64,000 nt of DNA from Ophioderma brevispina (GCA_023653785.1 JAMKCH010005344.1:1-64000); one strand, 5' to 3'; numbered from the stretch's first letter, positions 46,862 to 58,058 are shown. Program-made: numbers and translations. Notes: a model not told the origin generated them from the sequence alone.

Positions 46862-46935
46862 CCCTCGCTAGTCTAAGTGGTTAAGAATGCTTCTTAATCT
46901 CTCCTCGGCGAAGGTCGAACCCCCACTGTGCTCAA
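46862..46935 (+). repeat. tRNA-like sequence (SINE head or tRNA pseudogene)
   Basis: 'ctagtctaagtggttaaga' resembles a Pol III A-box region and 'aaggtcgaacccc' a B-box, with tRNA-like spacing. No complete acceptor stem is visible, so an active tRNA is unlikely. Confidence 0.35.
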
Positions 46936-47735
46936 TTTTGAGAAATTAATTTGATCTTGAATTTTGTTCAAGTGAAATTGATCGAGTCCAAAATTATCTC
47001 AAAAGTTTGGTTTAAATGCTCCCTAACCTCAATTTTGAGAGCTTTTTATTTTTTCGGCAACTTTTTTTTTCGCGCGTCTGCCCACGAATTGGGCTGATAA
47101 ATTTTGGCAACCCTGCATGTGTGTGTGCATAAGCACGAGGTGATAACGCTGGACGTCTGGGTTATTACATATTTGAATATTGGCTAGGTACCTATGGTTA
47201 ACGTGTTCAGATTGTTTTGAAATTTGGCTCGAATGTTCAGAAGGGTCGAATGCAACTACCTGAGCAGATACTTTAGTAAATGAAGATGTCTAGTGCCTAG
47301 TAAATAGGCCCCACCTGCAGGCCCTGTAGGAAATTAGGTTCAAAAGTAAAAATTTTGGAAGCTGCAGGTACCTATATGGATTTTTCACTAAAGTATAATA
47401 TTTTCGTATCAATAGAAAGATAAGAAATGTAATTTACATTCTATAAAGATACTATATTAAAAACGGGCTTCTGTTGGGAGTAATGACTTCACAAAGTCGA
47501 GTTACGTGCATTTTCCCTATACCAATTTTGTGTGCTGTAGAGCGTGCATTTTCAACATTCCCCTTTTCTATGGAGGATGTCCGTCAACTTGTTGTAATGC
47601 CAGGCCCTAACATGTTTACAAACATAGAAGTCCCATGGACTATCGTCAAGCGCCCAGCGCTACTGCACAACGTCATGCAGCGCATACCTCATTTGCATCC
47701 ATGGGACTTCTATATGAAACGTCTACCTAAAAAGC
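46936..47735. other. Intergenic, no gene assigned
   Basis: An 88-codon frame (47474-47740) ends immediately before the LINE fragment. It has no recognisable motif and no splice support. Nothing else seen. Confidence 0.35.
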
Positions 47736-47940
47736 ACTGATCAAAATGACATAGCCACAAAATTTAAGAAATTCTTTGCTGAAATAGGTCCGAAACTTGC
47801 CAATAATATTAACACTTCGGCCTACAACTTCACTGATTTTGTAAATAATCCTTTAAAAAGTCTATCTTCTTCGTGCATGTTTCGGAGAAAGAAATTCCTG
47901 ATGTTACCAGCAAGTTCAAAAATGGCAATATAGTAGGGTT
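47736..47940 (+). pseudogene. LINE reverse transcriptase, 5' fragment (pre-RT region)
   Basis: Encodes TDQNDIATKFKKFFAEIGPK, LANNINTSAYNF, then after a frame shift FVHVSEKEIPDVTSKFKNGN and IVGL. This matches the segment preceding RT motif 1 in CR1/L2-like LINEs ('..A..FN.FF..IGP.LA', '...EI.D....K.NGKS.G'). The intact relative at 60.0-60.9 kb has the same order. The fragment breaks off at 47940, where foreign repeats begin, and coding resumes at 48985. Confidence 0.75.
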
Positions 47941-47954
47941 GTGAATGAGAATCC

Positions 47955-48490
47955 TATTCTTGAAGTTTGGGGAAGAAGATATTAAGATGTTTTTCTATAG
48001 TTTGAAGGGTGCTGGGCCCAGAAGTTTTGGGCCCAAAATGGTGCGCCCGCAGGCGGAGTGCCCATCTCTCTGTCATTGGCGTTTGTCCAGACTCCCTCAT
48101 ATAATGTAGCTGTGGGGGTTCGCCACTCCTCCCGCACAGCGAGTCTGTTTTGCATTCCCAGCATATGCCGGTGTGAAAGTAATCATAGTCCGGCATGTAT
48201 CATAATCTGGGCTCCATAGACGACAACGGAATAAAGCGTGAAACTAATGTTGCGTGAAGAGTCAACTGAATCGATTGCCCTATTGTCCGCCATTGTTCCC
48301 GGACTGTGAGCCCGGAGGACAATATCTCCTGCCACACCGGTACCCATTTATACTCCGATGGGTGGAGAGAGGCAAGCGAGGTAAAGTGCCTTGCCCGAGT
48401 GCACAACACATTGGCAACAGTGGGGCTTGAACCCACAACCTTATGCTTATGAGGCGAGCGCTGATCCACTGCACCACATGTGCCCTTAAA
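47955..48490 (-). repeat. tRNA-headed SINE inserted in the LINE
   Basis: Read on the minus strand from 48490: 'gtggtgcagtggatcagcgc' (A-box), 'tcgcctcataagcataagg' and 'gtgggttcaagccccac' (B-box/T-arm). These form a recognisable Met-like tRNA head with CAT in the anticodon position. The body follows: 'gggcaaggcactttacctcg', 'ctctctccacccatcgg' and 'gtataaatgggtaccgg'. That kind of central domain occurs in tRNA-derived SINEs of marine invertebrates. The tail boundary near 47955 is approximate. Confidence 0.6.
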
Positions 48491-48571
48491 CATGTGCCCT
48501 TTGGGCCCAACCTCAATCAAATATAGGGAACTTCGTAAAATAAGGGGTAAAATTAGTACGGGGTAAATTTG

Positions 48572-48980
48572 AAATCAAGTCAAATTGTGTTTTAGTGTAC
48601 ACCAATGCATTTGTCTTATTATAAGGATGAAAAAGGTATAAATTGTTTAGATTCCGACCTTTAGTTACATGGCTACAGCCCTGCTAAGGTTCCTGGGGCA
48701 AAATTATCCAATGCTCAGATTTTGTTGAAACTGGTGTCAAATTATTGCGCTTGTCATACTGAAGAAGAAACCGCATTTTAATTCTTTGGGTGACAGCTCT
48801 GTATACAAATAGGTCAAGGTTTAGTGACCCCCATAGACCATATGTAGACCCTGGTTAAATGCCAAAACATTGTAAAATAAAGACGAACAATTTGACACCA
48901 GTTTCAAGGGCTGAACCTGTTTAACTAAAGGAACCTTGGCAAACTATACCTCTTTAATCTAGGCAAACTTTAATCCGTAT
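48572..48980. repeat. Fold-back repeat, family A copy 2
   Basis: Shares 'aagtcaaattgtgttttag', 'ttccgacctttagttac', 'ctggtgtcaaat' and the later inverse 'aactaaaggaacc' with 612-1181, in the same orientation. It forms the right half of the insertion cluster that splits the LINE RT. Confidence 0.65.
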
Positions 48981-48984
48981 AACC

Positions 48985-49290
48985 ACTTTACAGACCTCCC
49001 TCTTCTTGACATATGTCACAAAATCTCTTCCGCACTATCAGAAAAACACACCACACTATCAGGATCTTCCTCTACATCTCAATAGGCTTCGACACTATTG
49101 ATTTTGATCTTTAAACATCACCACTATGGGATAAGTGGAATCTTTCTCGAACTTCTTTCAAACTATCTCATGCACTATCGGAAGTAATTTACCACCTTCA
49201 ATCTTCACTCTTCTAAGTTCCAGTGGCATGCGGCGTTCGGCTTTCCTTACTTGGTCCTCTGCTCTTTCTTATAGGCTATGGTACATGATA
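48985..49290 (+). pseudogene. LINE reverse transcriptase, 3' fragment (RT motifs)
   Basis: Resumes with TDLPLLDICHKISSALSEK, then decayed counterparts of the catalytic region: HHYGISGIFLELLSNYL and NLHSSKFQ, followed by remnants of the 'PQGS.LGPLLF' segment (PYLVLCSFL). TDLALLDI followed by about 30 residues and KLHHYSIRGVPLDLLSSYLS is exactly the order in the relative at 60 kb. The first catalytic Asp segment is frame-shifted. Some 100 codons expected between the two fragments are missing. Confidence 0.7.
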
Positions 49291-49431
49291 CAATGTTGGC
49301 CTTTTAATTAAATATTCGTGCTACAGACCTGGGGATTACTTATTTTCTTTCACTAAAATTAAAACAATATTATTTTAACCAGGAAAAGCTGTGTCCCCAC
49401 ATGAAATTGAACTTGGCAATCGTCAGACTAC

Positions 49432-49962
49432 CAATTTTTAAACCTTGGTGTCCGACGAACTCTTAGTTTTAAATCTCGTTGTCCAACGGACTCGCAAACT
49501 TAAACTTAGTGTCCGACGGACAAAAACCGCTTACAAGACAAAGTACTATAGGACGCTCCATTTAAAAAAAAAAACTAGTCCTAGGACAATTAAACATAGA
49601 AATTGGTATCCGTCGGACTCTCAGATTTAAGCCTTGGTGTCCGACAGACTCTCAGATTTAACCCTTAGTGTCCGGTGGACAAAACTACTCATAACACACC
49701 GTCCGATGGGACACTCCATTTTAAAACAAGCTGTCATAGGGCAATAAAAATAGAACTTAGCATTCTTCGGACTCTCAGATTTAAACCGTAGTGTCCGGCG
49801 GACAAAAAACAACTTATATCCCACAGTCCTATGGGACGCTCCATTTGAATACCAGGAGTCCTAGGTCAATGAAACATAGAACTTTCCCCTCAGACTCTCA
49901 GATTTGAACCTTAGCGTCCGACGGACACTAAAACGACCGGACGCTCTAATATATGACACCGG
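49432..49962 (+). repeat. Array of palindromic stem-loop units (P array 2)
   Basis: About four units built like those at 8262-8922: GTCCTAGGAC, then TATCCGTCGGACTCTCAGAT, then CCTTAGTGTCCGACGGAC, then TATGGGACGCTCCATTT, spaced about 125-155 bp. The right end 'ccggacgctctaatatatga' followed by 'cacc' is the same as at 8922, and the flanking DNA then differs. That supports two insertions of one element family. Confidence 0.8.
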
Positions 49963-50127
49963 TCTGAATGTTTTGAATTGTGTCACAAAACATGCTAGAT
50001 ACACTGTTAATTCTGGCAGGGATGTCAACACCTTGATTTTCCGTGGCATGAACTCTTGCTGTTTTTACTGTTTTTTTTCAGAATGCAAACATCCAAATTA
50101 TTTTCAAATTTGTAGAAGTGATTTCAG

Positions 50128-51097
50128 TATAGAGGAGGAGCTCGGACCCAGGTCAAACATCACTACAGAAAAGGTTTGACACCTTTGGTAGTTAGTATGG
50201 TCCCTCTACATCAATGCTATAGATAGGTAGTACTCTCAAATTGTGGTATCACTTTTTCAATAGGGGCCAATTTAAGTTTACACAGGGGTCAATTTTTTAA
50301 AATGCTCCAACCATGTTGAAATGTATGCCATATTGACCGTCTAGTCATAAGGATTCCGAAAATGTATAGTTGTACCATCTATGACCATTGGTTTGAGAGT
50401 TATATGGTAAAAATGTCTAAAATGGTACAAAAGTTCAATTTCTATTTGTACAGGGGTCAAAATCAGAAGTTGCTCCAATTTTGGTAAAGAATGAAAGAAG
50501 TTGTTCATCTAGCTTAATGTGTTAAAATAAGAAATAGTTTGTACCATCTGCAATGCATAGTTACCATGTTATGCGACAAAATAGGTCATAGGGTAACATA
50601 ATGCAATCGGTGTTGACCTTCTTTGACCCTTATCTCCGTAAGTAAGCATATAACATAATCAAAACTATACTTTTAGGGGTCCTCTTACCTCAGCCAATAA
50701 TTTGCAAGTATTTAAAATATAATCAGATTAACTTTTAATGTTGACCACTGTAGAAATTGAGATTTACCTTTTATACCATTTTTGTCATTTTTACCCTATA
50801 ACTCCAAAACCAAAGGTCGTAGGTGGTACAAACTATACATTTTTGGAATCCTTATGATTAGATGGACAATATGGCATACATTTCAACATGATTGGGGCAT
50901 TTTAAAAAATTTGACCCCCTGTGTAAACTTAAATTGACCCCTATTGAAAAAGTGATACCACAATTTGAGAGTACTACCTACCTAGCATTGATGTAGAGGG
51001 TCCATACTAACTACCAAAGGTGTTAAACCTTTTCTGTAGTGGGGTAAAACGAACTCCTTAAATAAGGCCGCTAAGATATTTGGCTCCTGCTCTATAT
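50128..51097. repeat. Long fold-back element, family B copy 3 (most complete)
   Basis: About 970 bp. The arms 50161-50500 and about 50700-51041 are inverted copies with roughly 90% agreement by eye ('cacctttggtagttagtatg', 'ttacacaggggtcaa', 'cataaggattcc.aaaatgt'). The outer ends 'tatagaggaggagc' and 'gctcctgctctata' are inverted as well. The centre (about 50620) is 'gttgaccttctttgaccctt'. No ORF. Transcripts would form a long double-stranded hairpin. Confidence 0.85.
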
Positions 51098-52639
51098 GTA
51101 AGGGTCCATTTCATTATGTATGAATATTTTTCATGCCATTTAAGTTCAAGGAATTTGTGTAAGTAGAAGAAAACTAAAGTCAACTTTTATCTCTTCTACA
51201 TCAGTACTTCAATATTTCCTTATCTCTTTTACATGAGTTATGATGTTACCAGTATAAACAGTGCAGTCTTTCATTTACATTATATAGAGCTAACATAAAA
51301 GCTGAATCTGACAATGACATTGCCAGATTCAGCTTTCATATTGCATAGATTCAAGTTATATAGTTCAAGTGATCATGATATGTGTTGGCAAATAGCAGTA
51401 CTAAAAGACAATGTAATATTATACAAGAGCAAACGAGTTTGTTTGAACTTTTAACTTGTTTTATTTCCCTTTTAATACAAAAGCATACAGTTTTTGCATG
51501 AAAGAATTCTGTATACCTACAAATACATGTTTAGAGTTACTTGCATCATACACATTTGAAAGATGGTGATATTCCAAGATTACATATCTTTTTTCTATTT
51601 GAAATTGAGAGACAATATGTAGGTAGTATAGCCAAGTAATGTTTACCTCTTTACTGATATAGAACTACCAGTATGCAATCAGTATTTTATCAATAGGACA
51701 TTCGGTGGTTGGTTGTAATCATAAAATCTTTGTTGCACTTTCTGAAAACCATAATATAAATCTCTTCTCAAAACGTGGAAAAGTGTGGGAAATTTGGGTT
51801 CCGTACCATTGTAAAGAGACCAATCTCTGAATATCCCTTTAATAATATATTGAAACCTCATCACCATAACAAAAGTTTTATGGCCCTAGAAATTTAAACC
51901 ACCATTCAAATATCCTGTAGGTCTTTTATAAGGTTTCATGTTGCCCCCTTTATTCAGGGCCTTTTATTCTTATTATTATTCCTATTTATTGTTCCTTTAT
52001 CACTTTTTACACAATTTCTTATTTATTTAAACACATAGCATACTGTTAAGGCATGTCACTCGATTAACATATAGCCTTGTCCCCCACTCTATAAAAATCA
52101 AGATTGTGATGTCAGAAGAAAGATCTTGATTTTGTTGTAAACCTGGTAAAAGATCTGAAAATGAGAGAAAACTGGTCAACCACTACATTGTTCTGTACTG
52201 TTTAATGGAACATTGGAGGCATGTAACTTAAACCTCAGAATAAGACGTTTTAGTGATAAAACTCCTTGTATTAAAAGTATAAAGGTCTATTTGGAAAATT
52301 CAGACCATGCACCTCTAAAATATACAAAATAAAAGAGCCCAAATATATCTTTACAAGCCATTGACTAATTATAAATATTTATCAATACCACATAAGATAT
52401 TGGGGCAGGAAAATTACACAAAAAATCTCTGGCAGAAACAAATCCACTAATAGTAATGAGCCCACACAAACTGCTTCCTCATGTAGTTTGGGGGCGGTTT
52501 TCATTGTTTTATTACTACTTCATAAGTTGAGCCAAAATTGATTTTCCAGTTTTATAGCTTTAAGGACATCACAGAGAAACTTGTTGTGAAATTGTCCATG
52601 TCGTATTTGAACCTGGGGACGAAATTGAAGTTTGTACAG
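51098..52639. other. Intergenic; contains a 39-bp palindrome
   Basis: No gene. The near-perfect palindrome at 51298-51336 is listed separately. Confidence 0.35.
51298..51336. repeat. Near-perfect 39-bp palindrome
   Basis: 'aaagctgaatctgacaatg', one A, then 'cattgccagattcagcttt'. The 19-bp arms differ at one position and the loop is a single base. Could be a cruciform or a very short inverted duplication. Confidence 0.85.
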
Positions 52640-52998
52640 GGTGCAACATGTCAAATTGATGATATTGTGCTAAAAACCGTCACCAATGTGTTCCTTTAGT
52701 CATAAGGATTCAGGAAAGGTATATTTCGCCCTATCTGGGATGGATCGTGCAGAAGGTTGTAGCAGAAAGGTCAAAGGTCAATATTTTGGTCTACAGGGGT
52801 CAAAACTGCAAAAACAAATGCACAGATTTCGATGTAAATGGTCTAAAATTGATTCCTTTTATCAATCCAATTCATATTCAAAATAGTTTGCTCCATCCAG
52901 GATGACTTCTTACCATGGTAACACTCTAATCTGGCCTGACTTCAATAGAGTTCAATGGATATGGATTTACATTTGAGTGTTACCATGGTAACGAGCGA
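52640..52998. repeat. Fold-back-family-like repeat with CCATGGTAAC hairpin
   Basis: Contains 'gtcataaggattcaggaaag', 'ctacaggggtcaaaa' and 'atagtttgctccatc', all signatures of family B. It ends with 'ttaccatggtaacactc' (52911) and the inverse 'gagtgttaccatggtaac' (52976-52993). Confidence 0.5.
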
Positions 52999-54115
52999 TA
53001 ACGAGGCCGTGTTAATTTGTGATCCTATTTTCCGAATTTGAAAATAATGTTTTGCCCCTAATTTTTAGTTTTCTTTATTAGCCTTTATTGAAACATTTAT
53101 CATTTGAATTACAAAAATACACATTACATGTACATATATAATAATGCGAAAATATACGAATACACAGGTTACCTTTTAAATTCTACCATAAAACTTGCAT
53201 AGCTCGATTTACAATATCTATGTATAATGTGTGAAATTTAGTTAAAGAAATATATTTACACTAGTATCATATCACCTGCTAAACCAAATACTGTCGTGAA
53301 ATCAGATAAAATTCCTTTACCACTTAATATAACATTTTGTTCCAAAGACGAACACTTTGGTTATCTTTTTAAAACAATCCAAGCATTTTTCATTTTTGAA
53401 CTTATGGATTATCCCCCTGCTGGATTCCGCCCACACTTTCGCGAGTGGCACCCCCTTTTAATTTGTTCGTTAACCTTCATAGAAGACATATCCACTGAGA
53501 AATAATGCTCTGCTCTCCACGGTCACGGAATGGCTCCAGTTGACCCAAAGCGATTTTAATTTGCCCCATACCAGTAGCGAATTTAAGAGTCAGCAGTGTC
53601 AGCAAAAAAAAAAAAAAAAAAAATCCCCCCCCCCCCCCCCCATCCCCCACCCCACCAAAAAAAGGGAAAATGGAAAAGGGAAATAAGAAAACTATCATGG
53701 CCACAGCGTTTGCTTTCCAAAAAACAATTATAGGGGACTCAGTGTCCTTTCACATAATCGCGTGCTCAGGACACCACTTTTTTGTGTCCAAAATGCGATG
53801 GACCCAGGGGGTTGATATGTTTTCGCGAAGTCAAATCCTTTTGCATCAGGTCCCCCTGTTATCAGTTAGGAACCGTTCACAAGCACTTGTAACGGGGGGC
53901 CTCTAAAAATCTTTGACCCTTCAAAGAAAAAAATCGCCCTAATTTACTTGTAAAAATGTGGTCTATATGATTTTCTTTGTGGTTGATGTCAGTATTTTGC
54001 CCGGAATAAAAAGGGGCTCTGATTGTTTGAGATTCAATAAGGTTTGCCGTAAAAAAATCTGAATTTTTTATCACTCTCCCATACAAGTGTTTGTAAATGC
54101 TCCCTTTGTACTGGT
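52999..54115. other. Intergenic with poly-A/poly-C tract
   Basis: A-run at about 53604-53623 followed by C-runs to 53641. No exon recognised. Confidence 0.4.
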
Positions 54116-56956
54116 TTCCTTCAGGTATAAATCACAACTACATTTCATATAGAGTTTCCGATAGGCGATAGCAGTGACCATCAGGATCAAAACTATGCAT
54201 CAAATCGCACTTTAAGACCAGATTTTCTTCAATTCTGAGGTGGGAACATCCTAGTCGCACTAAAGGGCCCCACCATAAGCTGCTGAGAAGGCCCTTTTCC
54301 TTAAATCGGCCACTGCTCCATGATGTTAATTTTTAATATATTTCAATTAAATCACCAAAATAAGTTAAATTTCAAACTAATCAACCACCAATTTATTTAG
54401 ATATGCGAAAAAATACTGCAAGTAAACTTGCGTCATCCCCCTAACAAGATGGCGGTCTGGAACATGACCTCAGATGACCTTTGACCTTGGTCCGTGACTT
54501 TTGACATCCTCCACATATGGAGGAACCCCTATTGCACCTTAACCCCAAGTCTGGTTTAAATCGGACTTCAACTTTTCGAAGAAGACCAGAAAAACGAAAA
54601 CCTAACCAATCTGGAACACACATACATACATATGGAAACCTAACCAAAACCTAACCAAACTGGAACACACACATACACACATGCATACACACATACGGAC
54701 ATGCGCGTTATCCCAAAATCCCCTACTGCTTTTCAAGCCAGAGGGATGAAAATGATGTACGTCACTATGTGAAAACAACAAAATAGCAATTTCAATATGT
54801 AAATAACAAATACGTCGCGCAAATACGTCACTATGTGAAAACGACAAAATAACAACTCTGGAAAATATGTCGCACAAATACGTCACTATAGTAGATTTCA
54901 AAATAAGTGAGACCTCATTAAAAAAAAAAAAAAAAAAAAAAATTTCCTTCAGGTATAAATCACAACTACATTTCATATAGAGTTTCCGATAGGCGATAGC
55001 AGTGACCATCAGGATCAAAACTATGCATCAAATCGCACTTTAAGACCAGATTTTCTTCAATTCTGAGGGGGGAACATCCTAGTCGCACTAAAGGGCCCCA
55101 CCATAAGCTGCTGACAAGGCCCTTTTCCTTAAATCGGCCACTGCTCCATGATGTTAATTTTTAATATATTTCAATTAAATCACCAAAATAAGTTAAATTT
55201 CAAACTAATCAACCACCAATTTATTTAGATATGCGAAAAAATACTGCAAGTAAACTTGCGTCATCCCCTAACAAGATGGCGGTCTGGAACATGACCTCAG
55301 ATGACCTTTGACCTTGGTCCGTGACTTTTGACATCCTCCACATATGGAGGAACCCCTATTGCACCTTAACCCCAAGTCTGGTTTAAATCGGACTTCAACT
55401 TTTCGAAGAAGACCAGAAAAACGAAAACCTAACCAATCTGGAACACACATACATACATATGGAAACCTAACCAAAACCTAACCAAACTGGAACACACACA
55501 TACACACATGCATACACACATACGGACATGCGCGTTATCCCAAAATCCCCTACTGCTTTTCAAGCCAGAGGGATGAAAATGATGTACGTCACTATGTGAA
55601 AACAACAAAATAGCAATTTCAATATGTAAATAACAAATACGTCGCGCAAATACGTCACTATGTGAAAACGACAAAATAACAACTCTGGAAAATATGTCGC
55701 ACAAATACGTCACTATAGTAGATTTCAAAATAAGTGAGACCTCATTAAAAAAAAAAAAAAAAAAAAAAATTTCCTTCAGGTATAAATCACAACTACATTT
55801 CATATAGAGTTTCCGATAGGCGATAGCAGTGACCATCAGGATCAAAACTATGCATCAAATCGCACTTTAAGACCAGATTTTCTTCAATTCTGAGGGGGGA
55901 ACATCCTAGTCGCACTAAAGGGCCCCACCATAAGCTGCTGACAAGGCCCTTTTCCTTAAATCGGCCACTGCTCCATGATGTTAATTTTTAATATATTTCA
56001 ATTAAATCACCAAAATAAGTTAAATTTCAAACTAATCAACCACCAATTTATTTAGATATGCGAAAAAATACTGCAAGTAAACTTGCGTCATCCCCTAACA
56101 AGATGGCGGTCTGGAACATGACCTCAGATGACCTTTGACCTTGGTCCGTGACTTTTGACATCCTCCACATATGGAGGAACCCCTATTGCACCTTAACCCC
56201 AAGTCTGGTTTAAATCGGACTTCAACTTTTCGAAGAAGACCAGAAAAACGAAAACCTAACCAATCTGGAACACACATACATACATATGGAAACCTAACCA
56301 AAACCTAACCAAACTGGAACACACACATACACACATGCATACACACATACGGACATGCGCGTTATCCCAAAATCCCCTACTGCTTTTCAAGCCAGAGGGA
56401 TGAAAATGATGTTAAAGTCTGACTCAGAGATTTCGAAATATTATTTTTTTGTGTAATAATGAAAAATAGTCAACTAGAACTAAAGATAATAATCTAAAAT
56501 GCACAATTCCGAAATTTGAGATGAATCGGGTTTTTCGTTTTGATGCAGTAAGCATTTATGTGTAGTATTACGTCCCATAGGATACTGTGTATAACAAAAA
56601 TTCCGGATCCGGAATTTTATAACAAAGTTGTGATTTTCTATATGAAGGAATTTGTTTTAAGCTTAGCAATTTCACACAGTGATTAGTATATGGACAAGCA
56701 TTATGTACATGCAAAAAACACGATTTTTTTGGAAATTGAGGGCGCCCTCCTCAGGAAATCTCTGAGTCGGCCTTTAAATAAAATACGTCACTATGTGAAA
56801 ACAACAAAATAGCAATTTCAATATGTAAAATAACAAATACGTCGCGCAAATACGTCGGCTATGATGAAACGACAAAATAACAACTCTGGAAAATATGTCG
56901 CACAAATACGTCACTATAGTAGATTTCAAAATAAGTGAGACCTCATTAAAAGTTTA
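54116..56956 (+). repeat. Tandem array of an 827-bp unit (three copies)
   Basis: Unit starts 'ttccttcaggtataaatcac' at about 54116, 54944 and 55771. Copies 2 and 3 look identical over their shared length. Copy 1 differs at about three positions (near 54240, 54284, 54437). Each unit ends 'gtgagacctcatta' followed by an A-run of about 22 in copies 1-2. Inside each: an ACACAT microsatellite and three sub-repeats around 'aaatacgtcactatgtgaaa'. Copy 3 is interrupted by a 366-bp MITE (56412-56777) and ends without the long A-run. Identical ORFs at 827-bp spacing are artefacts. Confidence 0.95.
56412..56777. mobile_element. 366-bp MITE with TTAA ends inside the third tandem copy
   Basis: Left 23 bp (ttaaagtctgactcagagat plus 'ttc') and the reverse complement of the right 23 bp (ttaaaggccgactcagagat plus 'ttc') differ at two or three positions. 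Both ends carry TTAA. Copies 1 and 2 of the tandem unit give the approximate empty site ('gatgtacgtcac'), which contains no TTAA. The occupied site has extra 'ataaaa' on the right. No coding content. Confidence 0.85.
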
Positions 56957-57510
56957 GGTCTGTCCATTCACCGTGAGGGGTAAGAGGAAACATTTTAATG
57001 GCCACAGGTAGAAAAGTTTATGGTACCGGTACTCATACAATGTATAGTAATGTAGCTAGTAAATAAATGTTGACATAAAATACATTGTTTCACATCTAAG
57101 ATAGCTTGGATGTTTCATTGAAGTATCAGGATGAAAACACCAGAAAATATTTCATTGAATGTAGTTATTTGAACATAACTTACCTTTGACACTACAAAAT
57201 ATCATTCTTTATCACAGTACTGGAGAAATAATGCATTCTTATATCAATGCACACATAACACAACTAAGTTTTTTATTTTGCCATAAAAAGTGGGCCAAAC
57301 TTGCATAAGAGATTAGCACAAAGCGGATTTGACAAGTCCTTCTGTCATTAACAGACCATTGTAGAACTGAATGCATCAGTTTCCAATAAGCCGATTCTGT
57401 AAAGTAAATTTGTACCATGGACACAATATGTTTTGTGATGGCAACAAAGGCCTAGTCTCCACATGGCCGGGAGGGAATTGAACCATCACCCCTATGGATT
57501 TATGTATGGA

Positions 57511-57665
57511 GTCTCACGTAATTTGAAATCCACTATAGTGAAAAGGCGAATACTTCGAAATGAAGTTACGATACTATGGGCGTGCGCAGAATAGATTTTC
57601 GACAAATACACCGTTATGTGATGCGGACAATTTCACGTTTTGTAAATACGTCATAATTATTGAGT
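57511..57665 (-). repeat. Diverged inverted copy of the 827-bp unit end
   Basis: 'gtctcacgtaatttgaaatc' and 'cactatagtg' at 57511-57540 are the reverse complement of 'cactatagtagatttcaaaataagtgagac' at the unit ends (split here: cactatagtagatttc, aaaataagtgagac). 'aaatacgtcataat' follows. The array therefore has an older inverted relative about 0.6 kb downstream. Confidence 0.6.
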
Positions 57666-57845
57666 TAATTAATATTTTACTAATTGAGCTACTTTGAGGT
57701 GTGAAATTTGGTGAATTAGTAGAGTAGTGCCGAATTTCTCCAAAAAAGTCCAAAATGTTGAATATTTCACTGTGTGACGCGGCCGTAATGGGATTGAGCA
57801 CTCCTAAGATAGTCACCTGTAAATAATACTGTTTACTGTGATCAA

Positions 57846-57925
57846 TCCTGGCCTTGGTGGCGTATGATTAGCGCATACGAGATCTAAACGGAATGTTGTG
57901 GGTTCGAGTTCCATCCACTGCAAGT
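57846..57925 (+). repeat. tRNA-like sequence (SINE head candidate)
   Basis: 'tggcgtatgattagcgcata' resembles an A-box region and 'gtgggttcgagttccatcc' a B-box/T-arm. There is no clear acceptor stem. Confidence 0.4.
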
Positions 57926-57989
57926 TCATTTTGCGATTAACAATGCTACGTCCGCGCGTAGCATATATATACTAAACGAAAGTAAAGAA

Positions 57990-58058
57990 TCAATTGGATT
58001 CGAACAGGCGACCTCTGGATTGCGAGACCAGTGCTCTACCAACTGAGCTATTCAGCCC
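57990..58058 (-). tRNA. tRNA pseudogene or tRNA-derived SINE head
   Basis: On the minus strand from 58058: 'gggctga', then 'atagctcagttggtagagca' (canonical D-arm/A-box), anticodon arm 'ctggtctcgcaatccag' and 'gcctgttcgaatcc' (B-box). If the loop is ctcgcaa, the anticodon would be CGC. The 3' half of the T-stem and the acceptor stem do not pair with the 5' end, so it is not a functional tRNA. A truncated pseudogene or SINE head is more likely. Confidence 0.45.

Noticed and set aside
47474..47740. 88-codon ORF just upstream of the LINE RT fragment
   Set aside because: Its frame is not that of the RT fragment and no LINE or other motif is present.
54441..56301. Repeated ORFs of 68 and 138 codons
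   Set aside because: Identical copies spaced 827 bp apart, containing microsatellite and poly-A translations. They are explained by the tandem unit.
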